This document shows positions 56,493 to 63,951 of a stretch of 64,000 nt of DNA, one piece after another. The position numbers were made by a program, and so were the translations under genes. Every line of letters starts with the position of its first letter. Positions within the stretch are counted from its first letter, which is position 1. Under the pieces are notes generated by a model. That model was not told the origin of the DNA and ran no database searches. It saw only the letters and a program-made list of their open reading frames with translations. Source of the stretch: an uncultured Opitutales bacterium (lineage in GTDB: Bacteria > Verrucomicrobiota > Verrucomicrobiia > Opitutales > Intestinicryptomonadaceae); contig URAK01000010.1 in the NCBI GenBank assembly GCA_900545705.1, forward strand, positions 30,680 to 94,679, written 5' to 3'.

Positions 56493-56837
56493 AATTTCAC
56501 GCAACAAGCCCATTTTCAGCAAGTTCTGAATCTGGGCTTATTTGTGAGACAACACCCCTGTTTGCAACTAATTGATTATTAGGGTTCAACAAAAGCCCGA
56601 GCACACCAGATGTGCAACTAAACTGCAACCGCAACTTGGCACCACAACTTGGCGACGATATTGTAACGAAAGAAACTTATTTAATTCTTTAATGCGATAT
56701 AAGATGTCCTACAGACCCGTTTCTCCTTGCGGATGGATTTTTTGAAATGTCCCACGTATGTTCTTGCGCAAGTGACGATACCAGTGTTGAACCGAATCCG
56801 ACTTATTCAAAATCACAAGTCTTAAACGATCCCCGCG
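56493..56837. other. Decayed accessory DNA next to tRNA-Ser
   Basis: 345 nt without an intact gene. It contains TGCAACTAA twice (56563-56571 and 56613-56621) plus two further GCAAC copies, possible recombinase arm-type sites. TTGGCGACGATATTG (56649-56663) is nearly repeated at 61640-61654 right after the second attachment copy. On the minus strand a 50-codon open stretch (LQFSCTSGVLGLL to GLVA) without a start could be a gene remnant. Confidence 0.4.
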
Positions 56838-57092
56838 TCATAACAGATGAGAGTTTTGATGCAGTATGTCGTTTACTGTATATAAGCTTCCATTCGATAG
56901 TAGCAAATCTAATGTCAATTTTGTCGGAGACTGAATCCCTGATACCTGAACTTCGCCTGTTAGAACTTGCGCCGTTGCAGGATTTATGCGCCCGACGTTT
57001 CCCATATACAATGATTCATTTCCTGCGCCGTATAATACTGTCGCGCCCAAAAAGATTACCGCTGAAATTGCTTTTATTTTGATTGTTTTCAT
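56838..57092 (-). pseudogene. Truncated secreted protein, N-terminal fragment
   Basis: 84 codons: MKTIKIKAISAVIFLGATVLYGAG is a good signal peptide, followed by a beta-rich segment (QVLTGEVQVSGIQSP, LTLDLLLSNGSLYT). It stops abruptly, and another frame remains open just beyond (SVMTRGSFKTCDF, then later AQEHTWDISKNPSARR), consistent with a frameshifted or truncated larger gene. It lies at the downstream end of the RHS cassette array. Parent family not recognised. Confidence 0.4.
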
Positions 57093-57158
57093 AATAGAAT
57101 CTTTCTATTTAAAATACTTTGAATTTTTTAATATATTGCATGTGAAGTATTGCCAAAT

Positions 57159-57581
57159 TTAATTTTTAATCGTTTTTTTATTACCAGTTATATCATTCTC
57201 CATTAAGAGTTCTTCGGATATAACTTTGCCATTTTTAAAATATAAAACTTGCCAATAGAAGTATATCAAACGTTCCTGTAGGTTTACAATCCATACATCT
57301 GAATTATATATGCTTTTGTTCGCATATAAATGCTCTAAGTTATTAAAATAGAAGTTTTCAATTCTATCCGATATTTTTACCTTTATACAAAAACTATTCT
57401 GCATAAAGTTTCTATTATATTTTTTCTCATATGATTGAAGTTTTATCGCGACTTGCTCCTTGGTCATATTCATAAAATCTATGTGATTTGGATATGTATT
57501 AATATAGAAATGCAATGAAATTACAGCTATAAAAAATACTCCAATTGAAATTAATATAATCATATTATGTATAGTTTTCAT
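57159..57581 (-). CDS. Candidate immunity protein of RHS cassette 1
   Basis: 140 residues: one N-terminal transmembrane helix (about 7-27, MIILISIGVFFIAVISLHFYI) and a charged, AT-rich-coded domain (MTKEQVAIKLQSYEKKYN, FYFNNLEHLYANKS). It begins 1 nt after the stop of the upstream RHS tip gene, the usual place for the cognate immunity gene. No family recognised; the assignment is from position and size. Confidence 0.55.
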   Translation of the reverse strand: MKTIHNMIILISIGVFFIAVISLHFYINTYPNHIDFMNMTKEQVAIKLQSYEKKYNRNFMQNSFCIKVKISDRIENFYFNNLEHLYANKSIYNSDVWIVNLQERLIYFYWQVLYFKNGKVISEELLMENDITGNKKTIKN

Positions 57582-57582
57582 A

Positions 57583-59013
57583 TCACTTAAATGATTTCGT
57601 ATGATTTATGATCGGGAAACTATTTGTTGGGCTATAGGAGGGAATTCCTAAATTGTAAGGAGAATATGTCCCCGTAACGTTATAATCCTTTCTTCCAACA
57701 TTAGAAAAATAACTTGATAATATTAATGAACTACTTCCGATGGTAAATAATGGCCAATTAGATGCAGTTAAATTATGCAAAGAATATGATGTTGCTGTTA
57801 ATGAATTACAATTCCCCATTGTCAACGGATTACTATTTCCTATCGACCATGGATTTCTTGGTATTAATTTATATGTAGGCAAATTTTTCTGATTTCTGTA
57901 ATTATCCATCGAATGATAATAATTGTTTACTACAGACATCGGAATCTTTGAATTCCCTTTATAGGTAATCGAAGAGAATACTTCCATTTTGCCCACATCT
58001 CTATCATCATTTACATTTAAACTTAGAACCCCATTGTTAAAACCACTTAAATAGGATTCATAAGTTCCAATTGAAGTCTGATAGAAATATCCTTTGAATC
58101 GAGTGTCTAATTCATTTGTAAATTCTTGTTCTGTTAAAGTTGTTCTTGTGGATGTATGATAATCAGGTGTCCATCCTTTACCTCTAGCCATCGCATCCAT
58201 TGTAGCCTTCCCAGAAAGGTCAATATAACTAAACGGATTGCCGTTTGCATATAGATACCAATTTAATCCGCCGTTAAAGCCGCTTGGATCTTGCGATATA
58301 AACGACTTTGTTACCGGATTATAGTAACGCGCCCTCATATTTATCAAACCATTTGGATCGGTTTGGATGCCGTATGCCCCCACAAATTGGAATGGGGTAT
58401 CGCTGTCGCCGATGGAGTGTAGAACATATCCCCACGGGTCGTAATGGAATCTGTCTGTAATAGCTTGCGCAGAATCCGTCATTGCAACAGTACTTCCGAC
58501 TTGGTCATAGTGGTAGTATCTTACAGCTTCCTGCCCGTCGGGTGTTATTTTTACTTCGTATGCCAATCCCGCTCCGTAAACATAATAAGTCGATTGGGAA
58601 GTCATATTGGTAAGTTTTACCCTCATTAGAACTTCCGGAACGTTTCCGACTCTGTTATAGACATATCTATATTGCGTCAGAATCTTATTCTTATCGTAGT
58701 GCATTACGATTGTTCTCGTATTTTCCAAATCGTAGGCATAGGCGACATCGCCCGTACCCATAAGCTGTCCGCGAGCGTTGAAGTCAAGCGCGGTGTTGTT
58801 GCCGCCTTCGATAATCGGTCCCGATGTCATATTTCCGTCATTGTCATATGTTATCGTCTTGTTGCCGAAGGTTTGAAGTTTGTTGTCCAAATCGTAAGTG
58901 GCAGTATATGCCTCGCGCTTGAACGTTCTTTGTTTCGGAGAACAGCAGAATCTTTTCGCGTTAAAATTATATCCTTTGCGAAAAGTTAAGTTGTCTGTTG
59001 GTGTAGAATACAT
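57583..59013 (-). CDS. Orphan RHS tip, cassette 1 (RHS core plus variable C-terminus)
   Basis: 476 residues. Residues about 37-265 are YD/RHS repeats (TYDNDGNMTSGP, YAYDLENTRTIV, YHYDQVGSTVAMTD) ending in the RHS-associated core RARYYNPVTKSFISQDPSGF..NWYLYANGNPFSYIDLSG. After about 270 the sequence is unique: KATMDAMARGKGWTPDYHT, then a Ser/Asn/Tyr-rich end finishing TKSFK. The N-terminal 35 residues are not RHS-like, and the gene lacks the long shell and signal of a full RHS protein, so it is an orphan tip that could replace that of a full-length rhs by recombination. The toxin activity is not recognisable. Confidence 0.78.
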   Translation of the reverse strand: MYSTPTDNLTFRKGYNFNAKRFCCSPKQRTFKREAYTATYDLDNKLQTFGNKTITYDNDGNMTSGPIIEGGNNTALDFNARGQLMGTGDVAYAYDLENTRTIVMHYDKNKILTQYRYVYNRVGNVPEVLMRVKLTNMTSQSTYYVYGAGLAYEVKITPDGQEAVRYYHYDQVGSTVAMTDSAQAITDRFHYDPWGYVLHSIGDSDTPFQFVGAYGIQTDPNGLINMRARYYNPVTKSFISQDPSGFNGGLNWYLYANGNPFSYIDLSGKATMDAMARGKGWTPDYHTSTRTTLTEQEFTNELDTRFKGYFYQTSIGTYESYLSGFNNGVLSLNVNDDRDVGKMEVFSSITYKGNSKIPMSVVNNYYHSMDNYRNQKNLPTYKLIPRNPWSIGNSNPLTMGNCNSLTATSYSLHNLTASNWPLFTIGSSSLILSSYFSNVGRKDYNVTGTYSPYNLGIPSYSPTNSFPIINHTKSFK

Positions 59014-59014
59014 T
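58223..59014. repeat. RHS core direct repeat, copy 1
   Basis: 792 bp nearly identical to 60006-60797 at a constant offset of 1783 bp (few substitutions, no visible indels). It covers the start codon to the end of the core motif and stops sharply where the variable tips begin. Confidence 0.9.
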
Positions 59015-59043
59015 GAATATTTAGTTTTTACGTAAAAAATAAC

Positions 59044-59415
59044 TTATTTATAAATTCTCATAAATTCTTTTGATTTTTCTTCATTCCCAATGCGCTTATA
59101 ATAAACCCCTATTAAGTAATATATGGTTGTTTCTAGTATATAAGTAAGTAATAATAATTTTATTATTATTATTATACCGTTATATGCGTCTATAATATTT
59201 TGTTTACGCGAAGGAACTGGAGTCCCTTCTGTGTACAAATATGGGTAAAAAATTATTCCAAGTAATGAAAACCACACCCCACCTATAAGTAACCAAAGAA
59301 ATATTTTTGAAAAAAATCTCAGATTCAATGGAATTATCTTTACCAAAATAAAATAAAAAATCCACGTTGGAATTGCAAATATTGCTAGTGAAATTATAAA
59401 TTCTATAGGATTCAT
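59044..59415 (-). CDS. Candidate integral-membrane immunity protein of RHS cassette 2
   Basis: 123 residues with about four hydrophobic segments (EFIISLAIFAIPTWIFYFILV, IFLWLLIGGVWFSLLGIIFYP, IIIIIKLLLLTYILETTIYYLIG) and a charged tail. It starts 1 nt after the cassette 2 tip gene. A multi-pass immunity protein would suit a toxin acting on the inner membrane, which agrees with the hydrophobic tip of its partner. No family recognised. Confidence 0.55.
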   Translation of the reverse strand: MNPIEFIISLAIFAIPTWIFYFILVKIIPLNLRFFSKIFLWLLIGGVWFSLLGIIFYPYLYTEGTPVPSRKQNIIDAYNGIIIIIKLLLLTYILETTIYYLIGVYYKRIGNEEKSKEFMRIYK

Positions 59416-59416
59416 A

Positions 59417-60796
59417 TTACTTATATATTGGTTTATAATAGTTAGACAAGCTCGAATACGTATATTCTCTTAAAGAATTACCTACACTATTTCCAACAGA
59501 ATAAAAATTAATTAAAGACGACGAAATCCCCAAATCAATTCCATTTACCGCATTTGTCCAGTTGCCATTATCTCCATTGAGCACTCCAGTTGTTATTCCA
59601 AATCCAGCACTTGCGGCAGTAACATATCCAAGTGCTTTGGCACTAATAACTCCATTTGCCAAATTAGCAGTGGTTACATAGGTTTGTGCAAAAGCATTTG
59701 AAGTTGCGATTCGTCCAGCCGTCACTATCGCATGATTTGCCGCCATCGTTCCATAATATTGCGTTGCATGATATGCGGTAGTTAGACCTGTTTTTACTGC
59801 ATTTGCGGTTCCTACTATTGTTACTCCTGCAGCACCTAAACTACCTAAGGTAATGCCACCGCTTGCAATTCCTCCAACTGCGAGTTCTGCAGCTGTCATT
59901 TGTGCATTTGTTGGGATTTTATTTGATATGTTTTGCGTTAACGTATTTGCCAAGTTCGGATTTTCATACAATGCGGCATTCCATGACTTTAGTCCTTCTA
60001 TATCTATATAACTAAACGGATTGCCGTTTGCATATAGATACCAATTTAATCCTCCGTCAAAGCCGCTTGGGTCTTGCGATATAAATGACTTTGTGACCGG
60101 ATTATAATATCTGGCACGCATATTTATCAAGCCGTTGGGGTCTGTTTGTATTCCGTATGCTCCCACAAATTGGAATGGGGTATCGCTGTCGCCGATGGAG
60201 TGTAGAACGTATCCCCATGGATCGTAATGGAATCTGTCTGTAATGGCCTGCGCGGAATCCGTCATTGCAACAGTACTTCCGACTTGGTCATAGTGGTAGT
60301 ATCTTACAGCTTCCTGCCCGTCGGGTGTTATTTTTACTTCGTATGCCAATCCCGCTCCGTAAACATAATAAGTCGATTGGGAAGTCATATTGGTAAGTTT
60401 TACCCTCATTAGAACTTCCGGAACGTTTCCGACTCTGTTATAGACATATCTATATTGCGTCAGAATCTTATTCTTATCGTAGTGCATTACGATTGTTCTT
60501 GTATTTTCCAAATCGTACGCATAGGCGACATCGCCCGTGCCTATTAATTGCCCGCGAGCATTGAAACTAAGATCTATATTGTTGCCACCCTCGGTTATTG
60601 GGCCAGAAGTCATATTCCCATCGTTATCGTAGACTATAGTCTTATTGCCGAAGCTTTGAAGCTTGTTGTCCAAATCGCAAGTGGCGGTATAAGCGTCGTG
60701 CTTGAACATTCTTTGCCTTGGAGAACAGCAGAATCTTTTCGCATTAAAATTATATCCTTTGCGAAAAGTTAAGTTGTATGTTGCTGTAGAATACAT
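59417..60796 (-). CDS. Orphan RHS tip, cassette 2 (RHS core plus hydrophobic C-terminus)
   Basis: 459 residues. Residues 1 to about 267 are almost identical to cassette 1 and end in the same core motif (NPFSYIDIEG). The variable part is Ala/Gly/Thr-rich and moderately hydrophobic (AELAVGGIASGGITLGSLGAAGV, AKALGYVTAASAGFGITTG), then a Ser/Asn/Tyr-rich end YKPIYK. Such segments occur as pretoxin or pore-forming regions in polymorphic toxins; a catalytic toxin domain is not seen. Immediately followed by a membrane protein gene, 1 nt away. Confidence 0.78.
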   Translation of the reverse strand: MYSTATYNLTFRKGYNFNAKRFCCSPRQRMFKHDAYTATCDLDNKLQSFGNKTIVYDNDGNMTSGPITEGGNNIDLSFNARGQLIGTGDVAYAYDLENTRTIVMHYDKNKILTQYRYVYNRVGNVPEVLMRVKLTNMTSQSTYYVYGAGLAYEVKITPDGQEAVRYYHYDQVGSTVAMTDSAQAITDRFHYDPWGYVLHSIGDSDTPFQFVGAYGIQTDPNGLINMRARYYNPVTKSFISQDPSGFDGGLNWYLYANGNPFSYIDIEGLKSWNAALYENPNLANTLTQNISNKIPTNAQMTAAELAVGGIASGGITLGSLGAAGVTIVGTANAVKTGLTTAYHATQYYGTMAANHAIVTAGRIATSNAFAQTYVTTANLANGVISAKALGYVTAASAGFGITTGVLNGDNGNWTNAVNGIDLGISSSLINFYSVGNSVGNSLREYTYSSLSNYYKPIYK

Positions 60797-60797
60797 T
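60006..60797. repeat. RHS core direct repeat, copy 2
   Basis: Partner of 58223-59014. Left border at the end of the core motif, right border at the start codon of the tip gene; upstream sequences of the two copies are unrelated. Confidence 0.9.
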
Positions 60798-60802
60798 TTT
60801 TC

Positions 60803-61255
60803 TTATTTTACCAAAATTTGTATAATTTCTTTGGGTGAATTTGCTCTAATTATTTTTTTTATAATGTAACCATCTGTCTGAGAATCATGCCCAGCTAATT
60901 TCCATTTTCTAGCGTTTTTCTTAAGCATATTTAAAATCTTTTCTTTAAAATCATCACTATTATATTGCATTTTTCTTTCAAATTTAAATTTCACATAAAA
61001 AGATGGGCTAAATGATATTATATCCCATATATTGAAATATAACCCAGTATTTTCTATATGAGTAACCATATGTTCTACCCCAGATGAGTCAAATATACCC
61101 CATTTATATTTTCCTGAATTAATAGCGTTTATTCCAAATTTTTTAAGTACAAACCTTTCATTTATTGAAGCGAGTCCGCCAGCAGCGCCTTTATTCGGAA
61201 TCATCAATGGGATCGGTAATATATTTGTCGTATAAAAAACAATAGGATATTTCAT
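60803..61255 (-). CDS. Candidate immunity protein of RHS cassette 3
   Basis: 150 residues, soluble and Lys-rich (YYVKFKFERKMQYN-like, FKEKILNMLKKNARKWKLAGH). No signal or transmembrane helix. It lies 11 nt after the truncated tip at 61267-61635 and 6 nt before cassette 2, matching the tip-immunity order of the other two cassettes. No family recognised. Confidence 0.5.
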   Translation of the reverse strand: MKYPIVFYTTNILPIPLMIPNKGAAGGLASINERFVLKKFGINAINSGKYKWGIFDSSGVEHMVTHIENTGLYFNIWDIISFSPSFYVKFKFERKMQYNSDDFKEKILNMLKKNARKWKLAGHDSQTDGYIIKKIIRANSPKEIIQILVK

Positions 61256-61266
61256 AATTCTCCGTT

Positions 61267-61635
61267 TTATTTAAAACTTTTAATTCCAAATGATGATAAA
61301 TTAAAAGCACTATTAGTGTTGGTTATGTATGAAGTTCCAAGATTATATAAACTTTGTCCAAAAGAAGAATAATTAGATGTTGCATTTGAAAGGTGTATAC
61401 TTCCACCTAATACTCCTCCTATTCCAACTGCTTTTGCCCAGTTTGGTGTTTGATAATATATTGAAGTCAACGGATTACTATATGAGGTTCCACCTTTTAT
61501 TGTTCCGTGAACCAAACCATGTTCATATGCATTCATTGCATTCAAATTCCAAGGTTGGTTTTTAATTGCATTGGGAACATATTTACCCCAACCATTGTTT
61601 GGAATAAACCAATGGTGAAGTTGTTCTCTCTCCGT
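61267..61635 (-). pseudogene. Truncated RHS tip, cassette 3 (no core)
   Basis: An open frame of 122 codons begins without a start codon at 61635, inside the second attachment repeat. It reads TEREQLHHWFIPNNGWGKYV and IKNQPWNLNAMNAYEH, then a Gly/Ser/Asn-rich tail ending GIKSFK. The HHW-x-x-P and KNQPWN segments resemble histidine-rich nuclease-type toxin domains of polymorphic toxins. No RHS core precedes it, so integration or recombination at the repeat has cut off the 5' part. A short product from the ATG at 61536 is possible. Confidence 0.6.
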
Positions 61636-61639
61636 TTAA
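61625..61639. repeat. Candidate attachment site, distal copy
   Basis: TCTCTCTCCGTTTAA, identical to 56478-56492 at the tRNA-Ser 3' end. Directly followed by TTGGCGACAATATTG, which also recurs near the tRNA copy (56649-56663). Confidence 0.65.
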
Positions 61640-61658
61640 TTGGCGACAATATTGAAAT

Positions 61659-62282
61659 TCATGATACTTCAGATAAGTGTTTTGTATATTCTTCTATCCT
61701 TCTATATATTTCCCCGAGGCATGGTTTTGTGCCAGTTAGTCGTTTAGCCCATTCCCTACCAGGATGAATAACATCCCATGCTGATGGACTCTGTGCATAT
61801 CTACCTTTACCTGGATCATGGTTTCCAAATCCTTCTATATCTATATTCCAGAGCGGGGAAAACATAGATATAAGCAATGATTCTGCCAAAGGAATCCAGA
61901 TGTCATCAACAACCAGATAACGACAAAAAAAATCTTCTATATCTAAGTTAGAGGCAGCTTTTATGGATTCAGCATGTTCACAAAGACGTCTATACAAAGA
62001 ATTTCCTCGTACTGAATAATCAAATTTTCCCTTTCGTCCACCAGCAGGGATAGCCTTCCCTACGTAGATTGGCAATGTAAAGTTTCCGTCGCTATTAGAT
62101 TTTGAAATTCCAATATATGGAACGAAATCACCATTATAGTAAATTGCATAGATTCCAGATCCAGAAAATTCAGTAGGAGGAAGTTTATGTATTTTTGTCT
62201 GCAACATTGCACGAGTAGCACTCTCGCCCAAGTTACGTTTATCTAAAGGATTGTAAGGTGTTGGTTCATCTATTCTTTTCAT
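61659..62282 (-). CDS. Eco29kI-like GIY-YIG restriction endonuclease
   Basis: 207 residues. GIYAIYY at 43-49 and YVGKA near 73-77 are the GIY-YIG motif; the RLCEHAES helix supplies Arg/Glu/His, AESLLI has E134 and PLWN has N146, the expected order of catalytic residues. The length and FSGSGIYAIYY region fit the Eco29kI family, a type II enzyme whose founder cuts CCGCGG. It is 9 nt downstream of the methyltransferase on the same strand. Site specificity here is inferred only from family. Confidence 0.85.
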   Translation of the reverse strand: MKRIDEPTPYNPLDKRNLGESATRAMLQTKIHKLPPTEFSGSGIYAIYYNGDFVPYIGISKSNSDGNFTLPIYVGKAIPAGGRKGKFDYSVRGNSLYRRLCEHAESIKAASNLDIEDFFCRYLVVDDIWIPLAESLLISMFSPLWNIDIEGFGNHDPGKGRYAQSPSAWDVIHPGREWAKRLTGTKPCLGEIYRRIEEYTKHLSEVS

Positions 62283-62291
62283 GATTAAGCA

Positions 62292-63458
62292 CTAATGTAA
62301 TAATTGATCTGAGACACTTTTTCCAACAATTTCCGCGAGTTTTACTGGGACTGCATTCCCGATCTGTCGCATAGCTTCTGTCCAAGAACCATCAAATATG
62401 TATTTATCTGGAAATGTTTGGATACGTGCAGCTTCTCTGACCGTGAAGTATCTATAAGTACCATCTGAATATGCAATCATATTTTCTCCACCTGGAACTC
62501 CGTGAGCACCTGCCTTTAGTGCTTTTGATGGTTCATCGTATGAACTTCCTGAGTGACCTGGATATGGCCTCGCTCCCGTTCGAAAATCATGATTAGGATA
62601 TTCTTTATCTTTAGCTCTTGGGTCAGGTAAGTCTGATATAGCGTCTCTTATCGTCTTATAAGGAGCTAATATGGGAATGTATCCTGATTCCTTTAAGAAT
62701 GAGATTCGGCTATAACAGTATTCCGAGGGATTGGGGATACTTTTTTTCGCAACTTTATGCTTTTCCCAATAATCTTTTTTTATCCATTGGGAATAAATTA
62801 AACTGTCATATGAATGAGTCTTCTTAGGAAAGTTCCACTCAACTCCCAAGTCAGAACGGAAACCGACAATGAAAACTCTAAATCTATGTTGTGGAATACC
62901 GTAATCTGCAGCATCAAGTAGCCGAAATACTACTCTGTATGATAATCCCATATATGATGCTGCGGTGTGGATTCTTTCCAATCGTGATAGATGTTGTTCC
63001 CAAGTCTCGCAACTTCTTATCTTTTCAAAAGGATATGTTAACTGCAATAGAATGTAATTAAAATAACTCGAGAATCCAGGTCTCAATAGTCCTTTCACAT
63101 TTTCAAATATGAAAGCTTTAGGTTGAAGCTCTCTTACTGCGCGTACAGCTTCAGGAAACATATCTCTTGTATCCTTATATCCTTTGGCTTTCCCTCCCAA
63201 TGAGAATGGTTGACATGGAGGTCCTCCTGCAACTACGTCGACAGAAGAAAACCTGTCGTAATTAACCTCTCTTACATCCTGATGTAAGATTTCTGTGTTC
63301 CTTGATGAAGAATAAAAACTTTTGAGATTGGATGTTAATGTTTTATAAGCTTCCAAATTAAACTCAATCATAGCTCTATGCCGGAAACCTGCAGATTCAA
63401 GTCCCATAGCCAAGCCACCTGCTCCAGAAAATAATTCTACTGACCTTAATCTTCTCAT
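62292..63458 (-). CDS. DNA (cytosine-5) methyltransferase
   Basis: 388 residues from the ATG at 63458, which overlaps the upstream stop as TAATG; a GTG at 63473 is less likely. C5-MTase motifs: I LFSGAGGLAMG, IV GGPPCQPFS with the catalytic Cys, VI FENV, VIII PQHRFRVFIVG, IX/X AARIQTFPDKY and RQIGNAVPV. The target-recognition domain lies between about 215 and 330. It protects host DNA from the adjacent nuclease. Confidence 0.94.
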   Translation of the reverse strand: MRRLRSVELFSGAGGLAMGLESAGFRHRAMIEFNLEAYKTLTSNLKSFYSSSRNTEILHQDVREVNYDRFSSVDVVAGGPPCQPFSLGGKAKGYKDTRDMFPEAVRAVRELQPKAFIFENVKGLLRPGFSSYFNYILLQLTYPFEKIRSCETWEQHLSRLERIHTAASYMGLSYRVVFRLLDAADYGIPQHRFRVFIVGFRSDLGVEWNFPKKTHSYDSLIYSQWIKKDYWEKHKVAKKSIPNPSEYCYSRISFLKESGYIPILAPYKTIRDAISDLPDPRAKDKEYPNHDFRTGARPYPGHSGSSYDEPSKALKAGAHGVPGGENMIAYSDGTYRYFTVREAARIQTFPDKYIFDGSWTEAMRQIGNAVPVKLAEIVGKSVSDQLLH

Positions 63459-63724
63459 TATTTTGAAAGCCACTTATCTTTTGGAAGATATTTTTTTACA
63501 ATCGTCTCTGGGGTATCCCCTTTTTCTGCGTGTCCTATTACTTTGTAATAACTTGCTTCAAATACATTTATTGGCGGTAATGGCAGATCAGTGTTCAACT
63601 CTTTAACCTTAACCATTGGAACTTTAGACGGAGTAAACTCGTCATCAAGCGCAATCATAAGAGCATATTCATCACCTTGTTCCAAACATTCGGAGAATAT
63701 CAGTATATCGTTCTTCTTTATCAT
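63458..63724 (-). CDS. Small protein encoded first in the restriction-modification operon
   Basis: 88 residues, acidic at the start and basic at the end (MIKKNDILIFSECLEQGDEYALMIALDDE, then KYLPKDKWLSK). No helix-turn-helix is apparent, so it is not an obvious controller (C) protein; the opening looks like a small SH3/beta-barrel. One-base overlap with the methyltransferase suggests co-translation. Function unknown; a specificity or control role for the R-M pair is speculation. Confidence 0.6.
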   Translation of the reverse strand: MIKKNDILIFSECLEQGDEYALMIALDDEFTPSKVPMVKVKELNTDLPLPPINVFEASYYKVIGHAEKGDTPETIVKKYLPKDKWLSK

Positions 63725-63732
63725 GTTAGATT

Positions 63733-63786
63733 TTTGGTATGTCCATAATTGACGAATTCATCTATGCTTTATATACCATACCCAAA
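63733..63786. promoter_or_regulatory. Imperfect inverted repeat upstream of the R-M operon
   Basis: TTTGGTATG (63733-63741) and CATACCCAAA (63777-63786) form an inverted repeat with one bulged base, just before the first gene of the operon. It could be an operator or a chance AT-rich symmetry. The remainder of 63725-63912 is AT-rich and featureless. Confidence 0.25.
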
Positions 63787-63912
63787 GTACTATTAGATTC
63801 AAGATTTTTTACAATCATTATTCGCAAAAATATCTAGTTGGATTTTAATAAGTTATCTCGTTAACTACTTTGAGAGTGTCGCAAATCAAATTAATTTATA
63901 TCCACAATAATC

Positions 63913-63942
63913 TTGACAAAAGGGGTTGTTTTGGATTATAAT
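63913..63942 (+). promoter_or_regulatory. Consensus sigma-70 promoter
   Basis: TTGACA (63913-63918) and TATAAT (63937-63942), both perfect, with an 18-nt spacer. The predicted start near 63949 is only about 3 nt before the ATG at 63952. Confidence 0.8.
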
Positions 63943-63951
63943 TATGCCACT

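Noticed and set aside
56747..57082. 111-codon plus-strand frame
   Set aside because: Opposite the signal-peptide fragment at 56838-57092, which has the better coding features; looks like antisense.
63899..63908. DnaA-box-like ATATCCACA
   Set aside because: One mismatch to the consensus, single copy, far from dnaA; likely chance in AT-rich DNA.
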